Under the pieces are notes generated by a model. That model searched no databases, was not told the origin of the DNA, and worked only from the letters and a program-made list of their open reading frames with translations. Shown in pieces: positions 16,695 through 25,900 of a stretch of 64,000 nt of DNA (position 1 is the first letter of the stretch; every line of letters starts with the position of its first letter). Source of the stretch: Candidatus Electronema sp. (GTDB taxonomy: Bacteria > Desulfobacterota > Desulfobulbia > Desulfobulbales > Desulfobulbaceae); NCBI GenBank assembly GCA_026645415.1, contig JAPEVH010000051.1, forward strand, positions 1 through 64,000, given 5' to 3'. Position numbers and translations under genes: made by a program.

Positions 16695-17804
16695 TCAGCC
16701 CTGTTGGGCCATCAAGTCAATAAAGCGGTCAAAAAGATAGACAGCATCGTGTGGGCCTGGCGCATGTTCTGGGTGGTATTGGACAGAAAAAGCAGGCAGC
16801 TCTTTATGCCGCATTCCTTCTAAGCTACCGTCATTCAGATTGATGTGGGTCACTTCGACACTCTCAGGCAGGCTTTCTGGATCCACACAGAACCCATGAT
16901 TTTGTGAAGTAATTTCCACCTTACCAGTCTGCAAATCCTTGACTGGCTGGTTGCCACCCCGATGGCCAAATTTCAGTTTAAAAGTCTGGCCGCCATAAGC
17001 CAGCCCCAACATTTGGTGGCCGAGGCAGATACCAAAGATTGGTTTCTTGCCAAGCAAGGCACGAATGTTATCAACCACGCCTTCCACGCCCGCAGGGTCG
17101 CCTGGGCCATTGGAAAGGAACACACCGTCTGGATTAAGTGCCAGCACTTCGGCCGCAGAAGTTTTGGCAGGGACAACCAAGACACTACATCCTTTTCCTG
17201 TCAGGATACGCAGTTGATTGTATTTGATGCCAAAATCGTAAGCTACAACGTTAAATTTACCACCAGCCGGAAATGTAGTGCTCTCAAACGAACCGTTTGC
17301 ACCCCAGCCGTAGGGTTTGACTGTTGTCACCCGCGCTACCATATCACGGCCTACTAACCCATCCCACTGTCGTGCTTTTTCTACCAGCGAGGCCGGATCG
17401 GTGTCTTGGGTAGAGATGACCGCCTTCATCGCCCCACGTTTACGAAGAATCCTCGTTAACATCCGCGTATCTAAACCTTCGATACCGAGCACGCCAAATT
17501 TTTGGAGAAAGTCGAGCAAAGTGCTGCTGGCGCGAAAATTGCTTGGCATTGCTTGGTGTTCACGCATCAGGAAGGCACGCGGATGAACAGCAGCAGATTC
17601 CATATCCTCAGTGTTAATGCCGTAATTGCCAATCAAAGGATAGGTCATCGTGACCATCTGGCCGGTATAGGAGGGGTCTGTCAGAATTTCCTGATAACCG
17701 CTCATGCTGGTATTAAACACGATTTCTCCGGCAGCTTCTCCCGGTCCAGTAAAGGAACGGCCAGTCATGACAGTACCGTCTTCAAGCGCGATAAGTGCTT
17801 TCAT
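16695..17804 (-). CDS. carA: Carbamoyl-phosphate synthase, small (glutaminase) subunit
   Basis: 369 aa from ATG 17804, where the family's usual [11 protein letters not shown] start lies; an open frame extends further upstream but its sequence is not conserved-looking. The class I glutamine amidotransferase triad is visible: [10 protein letters not shown] (nucleophile Cys) and YHPEHAPGP (His, Glu). NGPGDP and the [10 protein letters not shown] region fit CarA. No good ribosome site is visible. It heads carAB, downstream of a toxin-antitoxin pair on the same strand. Confidence 0.96.
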   Translation of the reverse strand: MKALIALEDGTVMTGRSFTGPGEAAGEIVFNTSMSGYQEILTDPSYTGQMVTMTYPLIGNYGINTEDMESAAVHPRAFLMREHQAMPSNFRASSTLLDFLQKFGVLGIEGLDTRMLTRILRKRGAMKAVISTQDTDPASLVEKARQWDGLVGRDMVARVTTVKPYGWGANGSFESTTFPAGGKFNVVAYDFGIKYNQLRILTGKGCSVLVVPAKTSAAEVLALNPDGVFLSNGPGDPAGVEGVVDNIRALLGKKPIFGICLGHQMLGLAYGGQTFKLKFGHRGGNQPVKDLQTGKVEITSQNHGFCVDPESLPESVEVTHINLNDGSLEGMRHKELPAFSVQYHPEHAPGPHDAVYLFDRFIDLMAQQG

Positions 17805-17958
17805 ATAAAATAAATTGTTTTTTTCAGATGAAGGATGACAGCGTGAATGGCAAAAAAATCTCCACATGCGGCGGCAATCTCCGCTGTTAAATTTCCCATT
17901 TTAATAGCTGAATGTGTATCTATAGCTCTCCTTATTTTTCCATAGCTGCCAGCAATAT

Positions 17959-18243
17959 CTATGCAGATTCAGATGATCTTCCGTCAAGATACTTGTGAAT
18001 AATTCCTGAAATAAGTTCTTGATAAGATATTCCTTCCTCTAATGCCCTAATTTTTAAACGGTCGGCATCCCGTTTTGAAAGTTGGATATTCATCCGTTCT
18101 GTTTTGGAAAAAGTTGCCTTTGCTGCCATTTCTGCCTTTTTCTTTTCCTCCTCAAAATGGTCTACTTGTTTCCATTCACCTCGCTCAACCGACTCCATCA
18201 GTTCTTTCTCTTCTTGATCTAAATACTTGAAAGGATCTTTCAT
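17959..18243 (-). CDS. Ribbon-helix-helix antitoxin of a BrnT-like pair
   Basis: 94 aa. The charged N-terminal half (EEEKKKAEMAAKATFSK) is followed by a ribbon-helix-helix segment: MNIQLSKRDADRLKIRALEEGISYQELISGIIHKYL. This is the CopG/BrnA-like DNA-binding fold used by antitoxins that repress their own operon. The start ATG overlaps the stop of the upstream gene by 4 bp (18240-18243), so translation is coupled. The toxin-first order matches BrnT-BrnA and related pairs. Confidence 0.75.
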   Translation of the reverse strand: MKDPFKYLDQEEKELMESVERGEWKQVDHFEEEKKKAEMAAKATFSKTERMNIQLSKRDADRLKIRALEEGISYQELISGIIHKYLDGRSSESA

Positions 18244-18542
18244 AAAATCACCTCGTCGGAGGAATCGTGCAGATATTTTTTTGTATATTTCCTGCTTGGA
18301 TAAATGGTTTTAAGGAAAATTTCATCTACTGATTCAATAAAAGGAACAAGGTATGCGTAGTCATTGAGATTTATCACGTACATCTTTTGCCCTTTGTATT
18401 TTTCTTGATTCGAATGTTGGATAATATCCAGCAGCAGTCCGTTTTCAACACAGAAAACAACTGCTTCAAACGATACGCCTCTCTCCTGTTTCAATATTTC
18501 ATTTTTCGCATGATTCCAGTTGAATATTTTCGCAGTTTCCAT
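18240..18542 (-). CDS. BrnT-like toxin
   Basis: 100 aa. The pattern FNWNHAKNEILKQERGVSFEAVVF, then YKGQKMYVINLNDYAYLVPF and EIFLKTIYPSRKYTKKYL, fits the BrnT/RelE-like ribonuclease group, which usually pairs with a ribbon-helix-helix antitoxin. The ATG lies inside TAATG with the waaA stop codon, so it is translated directly after waaA. Exact subfamily and target are not determined. RNase activity is family inference. Confidence 0.7.
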   Translation of the reverse strand: METAKIFNWNHAKNEILKQERGVSFEAVVFCVENGLLLDIIQHSNQEKYKGQKMYVINLNDYAYLVPFIESVDEIFLKTIYPSRKYTKKYLHDSSDEVIL

Positions 18543-19840
18543 TATTTGACAAACACTTGCAGCTCATTTAGTATCATATCCGCCTGCCGTTGTGCCGACC
18601 CCTGCTGTGACCGAGCTAACCGCTCTGCTGCCTGACAGACTTGTTGCTGAAGTCTCTCATCTTGCAGTAATGCACTGAGACGCTCTGATAACTCATCTGC
18701 ATTGCGCACCTGAAAACCCGCGCCTTCCGCTAATACCAAATCTGCTGCATCTTGATAATCGCGCATAAAGGGGCCGAAAAGGACTGGTTTATACCAGCGT
18801 ATAGGCTCCATGATGTTGTGTCCGCCTTTGTTAACCAAGCTACCGCCGCAGAAATTAATATCGCCAATAGAATACAGATCACCCAGTTCGCCAAGGCTAT
18901 CTACGAGCACAATATTTTTATTTTGCCCCTTGGTGACGCAGTCAGAGAGTAAGGCGAAATCGAGTTCAGCTTGCGTCAATAAGTGTCTGATTTCATTTAA
19001 GCGGGCAATATGGCGAGGAGCAATAATCCAAAGTAGCTTGTCCGCTGTTTCTCTCTGTAAACGACGGTACACGGGCAGAAGCAGTTCTTCTTCACCACTG
19101 CGGGTAGAACCGCAAATAAATATTTTTTTTTCGCGAGGATTGAGTAGTTGCCAGTATTTCTCTCGTATGGCCTGCGCATTAGCAATAGGCAGATCGTATT
19201 TTAGATTCCCGCAAACCTTGATTCTTTTGGCATCCACACCTAACTTGCAATAGCGTTCTCCGTCTTCCTCCCGAATTACCCCAACCGCCGCAAAACTCCT
19301 GAGTAGATTGGTCATGAAACCGCAGATGCGTTGGTAACGGTGAAATGCCGCTTCAGAGAGCCGCCCGTTAAGCAACAACATCGGGATTCTTGCTCTTCCT
19401 GTTTCTTGCAGCATGGTTGGCCATAGCTCTGTTTCCAGACAAACATAAAGATCTGGCCGGATTATTCGCAGAGCAGCGGTCACCGCTTGGGGCGTATCCA
19501 AGGGAGCTAACTCACAGCGTACAGTCTCTGGTAAGCGTAAGCGGGCTGCATCTCTGCCCTGCTTAGTCATGGCTGTAAGAAAAAAACGGCAGCTCGGAAT
19601 TTTTTCTGTCAGAGCTGCAATCAGGGCACGAGCTGCTTGCATTTCGCCTACTGAAGCAGCATGAATCCAAAGCAATGGGCCTTGTTGAGCAACAATTCCT
19701 TGATAATTCCCCAGCCGGTGTTTAGTTTCCCAATGAGGAGCAATAACGTTAACGGCAGGCAAAAAAGCCGGAAGCAGAGTATGCGTAACCCTGCCAAGTA
19801 TGCGGTAAAATAGAGGAAGCATGTAAGAGAGTTCCGGCAC
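18542..19840 (-). CDS. waaA: 3-deoxy-D-manno-octulosonic acid (Kdo) transferase
   Basis: 432 aa. It has an N-terminal membrane-associated helix, WIHAASVGEMQAARALI, CLETELWPTMLQE, NGRLS, a GT-B C-terminal half with FICGSTRSGEEELLLPVYRRL and GGSLVNKGGHNIMEPI. It transfers Kdo to lipid A precursor at the inner membrane. The start is taken as GTG 19840; ATG 19822 (MLPLFYR) is an alternative. The stop overlaps the start of the toxin gene (TAATG). Confidence 0.93.
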   Translation of the reverse strand: MPELSYMLPLFYRILGRVTHTLLPAFLPAVNVIAPHWETKHRLGNYQGIVAQQGPLLWIHAASVGEMQAARALIAALTEKIPSCRFFLTAMTKQGRDAARLRLPETVRCELAPLDTPQAVTAALRIIRPDLYVCLETELWPTMLQETGRARIPMLLLNGRLSEAAFHRYQRICGFMTNLLRSFAAVGVIREEDGERYCKLGVDAKRIKVCGNLKYDLPIANAQAIREKYWQLLNPREKKIFICGSTRSGEEELLLPVYRRLQRETADKLLWIIAPRHIARLNEIRHLLTQAELDFALLSDCVTKGQNKNIVLVDSLGELGDLYSIGDINFCGGSLVNKGGHNIMEPIRWYKPVLFGPFMRDYQDAADLVLAEGAGFQVRNADELSERLSALLQDERLQQQVCQAAERLARSQQGSAQRQADMILNELQVFVK

Positions 19841-20043
19841 ATAATGTCCGGCAGTGTTTTCATCCTTGCGCAGAACAGACTATTTAAACCAGACAGCCCC
19901 ACCACGTCAAGAGCGAAGCGGTCTTGAGCGGGAAAAAGATCAGTTTTGCTTGACAAAGACTGTGCTTGCGGGTTAGTTGCTCTGTCAGTAGGACTGCTGC
20001 CAGCAAGGCAGCTTTTTCAATTAATCTGCTGACGGAGGATTTC

Positions 20044-21123
20044 ATGAACACCTTGCCGCGCCTGCTGCCCGCGCTGTTGCTGTCTGTGCTGCTTGTTTTT
20101 TCCTCGCTGCCCGCTGCCAGCCAGCCTGCGTCGGCTGCCAAAAACTCGGACACAAAGGAGCAAGCAATGAAAGACGGATTGTATGCCAAAATAAAAACAA
20201 GCAAAGGCGACATCCTGCTAGAGCTATATTACACCAAGACTCCATTAACTGTGATCAACTTTGTTGGTTTAGCAGAAGGAACTTTGGCCTATGGCGGCGC
20301 AAGCAAGCCAACAGGTACCCGTTTTTATGATGGTCTTAAGTTTCATCGAGTAATTAAAGATTTTATGATTCAAGGCGGTTGTCCTCTTGGTACTGGTACT
20401 GGTGGCCCAGGCTACAGTTTCCCAGATGAGATTGTTGCTGATCTCAAGTTTACTGGCCCTGGGGTATTGGCTATGGCCAATGCTGGGCCAGATAGCAACG
20501 GCTCGCAATTTTTCATCACTCACGTTGCTACCCCGCACCTGAACGGCAAGCACACTATTTTTGGCCATGTAGTGGAAGGTCAAGACGTGGTAAATGCCAT
20601 TGAGCAAAATGATCTCATCAATAGTATTGAGATTATTCGGCAAGGTGAGGCGGCGCAGCAATTTAAAACAGATCAAGCGGCTTTTGACAAGGCTAAAGAA
20701 GAACTTGAAGGCCACCAACAGACCGCTGCTAAAGACGAGCAGGAAAAGACAATCAAGCTGATCAAAAAACGATGGCCGAATGTCCATTTTAATCATGATG
20801 GCCTGTTCTGGGTGGTGAGCAAGGAGGGTAAAGGTGACACACCTTCGCCGGGTACCACTGTCAGTGTCCATTACACAGGCCGTCTGCTGGCAAACGACCG
20901 TAAGTTTGATAGTTCTTATGACCGAGGCGAGCCAATCAGTTTTCCGGTTGGCACCGGTCGAGTCATTCCCGGCTGGGACATGGCAATTAGCAGTATGAGC
21001 AAGGGCGAAAAACGCACCCTGATTATCCCGCCAGACTTGGCGTATGGGGCACAGGGCGCAGGTGGCGGTATTATTCCCCCTAATGCGTGGCTGGTCTTTG
21101 ATGTAGAGCTGGTGGATTTCTAA
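20044..21123 (+). CDS. Secreted cyclophilin-FKBP double peptidyl-prolyl isomerase
   Basis: 359 aa from ATG 20044, preceded by GGAGG (20034-20038). Signal peptide 1-30 (ends PASA). Domain 1 (about 40-200) is a cyclophilin: FHRVIKDFMIQGG, GPDSNGSQFFIT and HLNGKHTIFG. A charged coiled linker (about 205-250) follows. Domain 2 (about 265-359) is an FKBP: VHYTGRL, FDSSYDRGEPISFPVG, VIPGWD, LIIPPDLAYG. Both active-site sets look complete. The fusion resembles the cyclophilin-linker-FKBP class of dual immunophilins. Likely a periplasmic foldase. It is transcribed divergently from waaA. Confidence 0.9.
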   Translation: MNTLPRLLPALLLSVLLVFSSLPAASQPASAAKNSDTKEQAMKDGLYAKIKTSKGDILLELYYTKTPLTVINFVGLAEGTLAYGGASKPTGTRFYDGLKFHRVIKDFMIQGGCPLGTGTGGPGYSFPDEIVADLKFTGPGVLAMANAGPDSNGSQFFITHVATPHLNGKHTIFGHVVEGQDVVNAIEQNDLINSIEIIRQGEAAQQFKTDQAAFDKAKEELEGHQQTAAKDEQEKTIKLIKKRWPNVHFNHDGLFWVVSKEGKGDTPSPGTTVSVHYTGRLLANDRKFDSSYDRGEPISFPVGTGRVIPGWDMAISSMSKGEKRTLIIPPDLAYGAQGAGGGIIPPNAWLVFDVELVDF

Positions 21124-21159
21124 GTTTGGTAGTTTTTTTCTTTTGCCTGAGAATTATCC

Positions 21160-22056
21160 ATGATTGATGTGATTCCGCTGAAATACGGTGCAGCGTTTAA
21201 ACGGATTTTCGGTCAGCCGGAGGTATTCAACCGTTTTGCTCAGGACGTACTCGGCTTGGAGCTGAATATCGACAAGGTGCATACCGAATACGAATACCCG
21301 GAACCGATAGGCTTTGTCCGCAGCCGCTATGATCTTTTTGCCGAGGATGCGGAGCGGCGCATCATTGTGGAAATTCAGCATGTCAAGGAGGAGGACTTCT
21401 TTGACCGCTTTCTCTACTACCATCTAATCAGCATGGCCGAGCAGGTGCGCGGCTTTGCTGCCTACTGTTTTGAACGCACTGTTTTCACTATCGTTGTGCT
21501 CACCAGTGTGCCGCGTGACGGCAGCGTGAACTTCAGCTGTGCGGTGAGTGATTTCAGTCCGGTGGATGAGCGAGGGAACAGGGTTGCTGTATATCCGCAC
21601 CGTTTAGTCTTTCTGTCGCCACCGCAGGCCGGGCCGCACACGCCGCCTGCGGTGCGTCGCTGGCTTGATTTCATTGCCGATTCATTGGATGGTAAAATGG
21701 AGGAGAGCAGCGGCAGTGATGACATGTTCCGCAAGCTGATTGAGGAGATGCGGCGGCAGAAGGTTGACCCGGCTGTGCTGGCGGAGATCAAGGATGAGTC
21801 GGCGTGGGAGGAGGCCAAGGAACTCTTCAAGAAAGAAGGTCGGCAGAGCGGATTGGAAGAAGGCAGAGAGGCCGGGCTGAAAGAAGGGATTGAGGTTGGC
21901 ATGGAGAAAGGCATTGAGCAAGGCGCGTTGGCCCAGCAGCGCAGGACGGTGCTGCAAGCGCGGCAGATGGGCATGGATGCGGCGGCCATTGCTGCGCTGG
22001 TTGGGCTGGCTGAGGATGAGGTGAAGGAGATGTTGCTGACGAATCAAGCTGGTTGA
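21160..22056 (+). CDS. Rpn-family recombination-promoting nuclease (PD-(D/E)XK)
   Basis: 298 aa. The N-terminal PD-(D/E)XK nuclease core has RYDLFAED and RRIIVEIQ (D, then E-x-Q), followed by FDRFLYYHLISMAEQ. The C-terminal tail is rich in Glu-Gly repeats (EEGREAGLKEGIEVGMEKGIEQG), typical of Rpn proteins, which are often annotated as putative transposases but carry no transposase domain. Likely DNA endonuclease active in recombination or defence. Higher GC than the gene before it; no second copy in the window. Confidence 0.85.
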   Translation: MIDVIPLKYGAAFKRIFGQPEVFNRFAQDVLGLELNIDKVHTEYEYPEPIGFVRSRYDLFAEDAERRIIVEIQHVKEEDFFDRFLYYHLISMAEQVRGFAAYCFERTVFTIVVLTSVPRDGSVNFSCAVSDFSPVDERGNRVAVYPHRLVFLSPPQAGPHTPPAVRRWLDFIADSLDGKMEESSGSDDMFRKLIEEMRRQKVDPAVLAEIKDESAWEEAKELFKKEGRQSGLEEGREAGLKEGIEVGMEKGIEQGALAQQRRTVLQARQMGMDAAAIAALVGLAEDEVKEMLLTNQAG

Positions 22057-22130
22057 GCCGAGCTGCCTGCCCCGCGCGGCCTGAGCGTAGCCGAAGGCGG
22101 CGGTTTCGACTTCGCTCAACTGCTTGCTGA
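22056..22130. repeat. REP-like palindromic element
   Basis: GTTGAGC near 22053 and GCTCAAC near 22115 bracket a GC-rich block containing GCCTGAGCGTAGCCGAAGGC. This self-complementary motif is widespread as an interspersed extragenic repeat in many bacteria. It follows the Rpn gene directly. Function unknown. Confidence 0.5.
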
Positions 22131-22224
22131 TTTAATTTCTTGCCAAAAGCTGCGGAATGGTGTAAGGCTGCTGTTGCGTTATGCCGCTTTGTTTTCGGGG
22201 ATGATCAAAAATGAGGGGGATAGA

Positions 22225-22914
22225 ATGAACTGCTTGAAATTAAAATCGATCAGCTTTGCATGTTTGTTGGCGGCAGGGCTGCCGGTTTGCGCTGAAGCCA
22301 TGCAGTGGCCGGACACCGCCCAAGAACTTTGCTACGACAACACCAAAGAAATTCCCTGCCCGACCGATGAAAACTCTCCGTTTTATGGGCAGGATGCGCA
22401 ATACCAAGGCACGGCCCGTTCCTACACCAAACTGGGGCAGGGTGGCGTAGAGCTGCCTGATGATGCCACAGAATGGATTATGGTGCGGGACAATGTGACT
22501 GGGCTGATCTGGGAGATGAAGAATAATGATGATGGAAACCAAGATTACAGCAACCCGCACGATGTAGATAATTATTATCATTGGTGTTACAATGAAAAAG
22601 AATATTGCCTTACAGATGATTACAATGATCAGGAAGATTTTCTTGCCGCGTTAAATAATCAGTCTTTTGGAGGATACAACGACTGGCGCATCCCAACGCT
22701 AAATGAACTGTCAAGTTTGATATATGCTGGAAAATATCCAACTGTTGATTGGAGTTATTTTCTTCCAATCAACGAATATTATAATCCATATTTATCCTCT
22801 ACGGTTCAGTCCTATAATCAATATTATACATGGAGTGTGTTCCAAGATGGGTCATGTATAGTTGATTACTATTATTCTGAAAGATATATCCGTGCCGTTC
22901 GCGGCGGCAAATAA
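22225..22914 (+). CDS. Secreted DUF1566 (Lcl C-terminal-like) protein
   Basis: 229 aa from ATG 22225 (GAGGGG at 22213-22218). Signal peptide about 1-24. One DUF1566 module: VTGLIWEMKN, a 50-residue insertion rich in Asp and Tyr, GGYNDWRIPTLNELSSLI, and the terminal YIRAVRGGK. These domains have a C-type-lectin-like fold and act in adhesion or ligand binding. The insert and the last third are AT-rich and Tyr-rich compared with the next gene. Probably co-transcribed with the giant DUF1566 protein 46 bp downstream. Confidence 0.82.
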   Translation: MNCLKLKSISFACLLAAGLPVCAEAMQWPDTAQELCYDNTKEIPCPTDENSPFYGQDAQYQGTARSYTKLGQGGVELPDDATEWIMVRDNVTGLIWEMKNNDDGNQDYSNPHDVDNYYHWCYNEKEYCLTDDYNDQEDFLAALNNQSFGGYNDWRIPTLNELSSLIYAGKYPTVDWSYFLPINEYYNPYLSSTVQSYNQYYTWSVFQDGSCIVDYYYSERYIRAVRGGK

Positions 22915-22960
22915 TTTTCCTTTCCTCCTGCCTCGCTGACACTTTCCCACCGGTGATGCC

Positions 22961-25900
22961 ATGAAATCCGCCGCGTTCTGCCTGCTTGGTCTGCTGCTGT
23001 TTTTTGCAGCACCTGCCTTTGCCTCCTTCCATGACAACGGCAACGGCACCGTGACCGACAGCGAAACCGGCCTGACGTGGCAGAAAACAGCGGACACTGC
23101 CGCCAAAAGCTGGCAGGAAGCCCTTGCCGCCTGCGCCAGCCTGACACTCGCCGGTCAGAGCGACTGGCGGCTGCCGAACCGCAACGAGCTGCAATCCATC
23201 GTGGATTACCGCTACGCCGACCCCGCCATTGACAGCAACGTTTTCTCGAACACCAGCGGCATCTTCTGGACTTCCACCACATTAGTTGACAGCCCCAGCT
23301 ACGCCTACACAGTTGATTTCAACAGCGGCGCGGTCGGTGCCACCCGCAAAGACGACACGTCCGTGCAAGTGCGGGTGCGAGCTGTGCGTGGCGGAGTCAC
23401 GCCGGTGCCTCCGCCCAGTTTTTTCTACAACAACGGCAACGGCACAGTCACGGATTCCCGCACCGGCCTTGTCTGGCGGCAGGTTCCGCTCGACGTGGAC
23501 AGCAACGGCGCGGCTGATGCCCTGACGTGGCAGGAGGCTTTGGCCGCCGCGACCAAACTCAGCTTCGCGGGTCAGAGCGACTGGCGGCTGCCGAACCGCA
23601 ACGAGCTGCAATCCATCGTGGATTACCGCTACGCCGACCCCGCCATTGACAGCAACGTTTTTCCGAAAGTGACCGGCGGCAGTTTCTGGACTTCCACCAC
23701 CGTTGCTGACAGTCCAAGCTATGCCTACACCGTTGATTTCAACAGCGGCGCAGTCAGTTTTCTCGGCAAAACGGAAAAGCAGCCAAAAGTGTTGGTCGTG
23801 CGCGGGCAAGTCACACCCGTGCCGCCGCCCAGTTTTTTCTACAACAACGGCAACGGCACAGTCACGGATTCCCGCACCGGCCTTGTCTGGCGGCAGGTTC
23901 CGCTCGACGTGGACAGCAATGGCGCGGCTGATGCCCTGACGTGGCAGGAGGCTTTGGCCGCCGCGACCAAACTCAGCTTCGCCGGGCAAAGCGACTGGCG
24001 GCTGCCGAACCGCAACGAGCTGCAATCCATCGTAGATTACCGCTACGCCGACCCCGCCATTGACAGCAACGTTTTCCCAAAAGTGACCGGCGGCAGCTTC
24101 TGGACTTCCACCACCGTTGCCGACAGTCCCAGCTATGCCTACACGGTTGATTTCAACAGCGGCGCAGTCGGCAGCACCGGCAAAACGGAAAAACAGCCGC
24201 AAGTGCTGGCAGTGCGCGGCAGACAGAGCATTTCTTCCGGCGCGTTTAAGTTTGTCGGCATCCCGGACACCGTGACGGCCAACACGCCGTTCACGCTTGA
24301 ACTGATTGCGGAAGATTCCGCCTTCAACGGCACGGTAAAGCTGAACATTCAGGACGGCGGCGGTGTAAATCCGGTTTCCGTCACCCTGACAAATGGCCGC
24401 TGGCAAGGCAATGTCAGCATCACCCGCTCTGGCAAAACCCGCCTGATTGCCTCATATTCTCCGCTGAATGGAGGTTCTTTGTTCGGCAGCAGCAGCTGGT
24501 TTGAGGTTGTGGATGATCAAAACACAAATGCTGATCTGCAAGTTACCATTGTTGAAAGCAAAGCTGTGTACAGCGCAGGAGATACTTTAGGATACAACAT
24601 CTATGTCAACAATCTTGGCAAAGATGATGCACCTGATGTGACGATTGATCTTTCCTGCACAGAAGGATTTGATCTTAACGCAGCAAGCTGTTCTGGATAC
24701 AACTCCAGTATTTGTCAAGATGAAGGATTAAAGACTAAATTCACGGCCAGCATCCATGCTGGACAATATGTGGTAATCAAAGCCTATGGACAAGCGAGAG
24801 CAGGATATAATTCTATCAAGCTGACAGCGGAGGCGCATGATTCTGTAGTTCATGATCCGCTGGAGACAAACAACAGAGCGATATCTGTCTTGCAAACAGA
24901 CATTCCTGACCTTCCTGGCAGCAACAAAACAGAATTGCGAATATTACCGGGAAGTGCCAGCAATTCGACAACTGCTGATACTATTGTTCTCACGCATGGA
25001 CTGCAAGACTTGTCCTGCAATGCTGAAGAGCTTTGGACTGGCTCCAAGAGTGAACCGGCCCAAGCAGGTTATCTGATTCAGCAGGCAATAGAAAAAACAG
25101 GAAAACCTGTCAATATATATCAGTTTTTTTGGAAAGGCGCGTGCCAGCAGCATCTGGCAGGAATACCTCTTGATACATCGTATAAGTGGGCAAAACTGCA
25201 TATTAATGCAGCTGCAAAAGAGTTAGCTAATAAGTTGTTTAATAAACTCGGTCCAAATTACGATAAAAAAATTCATTTTATCAGCCATTCGCTTGGAACG
25301 GCAGTCACTGCCTATGCAGCAAAGGAATTCCTGACCAAGGCGACCAAAGTCAGCAAGGCGCAAGTCACTATCCTTGACCATCCGAACCATATCGGCAAGA
25401 TTGCAGGGTTTCTTTGGAATGATGCCGAATCGGAGGAGCAATGGGGCTTTGATGAAAACTTTTTTGCCAACACGCTGCCTTTCGACCGTGCTGGACTGAA
25501 TCTTTATGTTGACAACTATTATTCTGCGTTCTCTGCAATTAATAAGATCTTTTCTGCCGGAGTTGGTTCAAAAATAAAAGGGCCGAAAGTTTTCAATCAT
25601 GATGCACTGATAAGCCCATTTCAGGTTGGTCACACGCTTCTTCCTGATGAAGCGTTCGTTGATAACGATCATTCCGGTGTGCATCAATGGTACCGCTGGA
25701 CAATGAAGCCAAATGAAGAGGAAAATTTTGAAGGGGAGACAGTTTGCCCTGATAACCAATGGAACAATAAACCAAAATCTTTTGTTGGTATCCCTCTTAT
25801 TAATTTCACCTTAAATCCATGCCCGGAAAAACGTGGCGGCTGGCGGGAAAGCATCCTGTTGCATGACACAATAAATTTTCCTGCATTTAATGGCGGAGAA

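Noticed and set aside
23282-24406. 374-codon antisense frame inside the giant DUF1566 gene
   Set aside because: A GC-rich shadow created by the repeated modules; its repeats mirror the forward repeats and no start site or family is evident.
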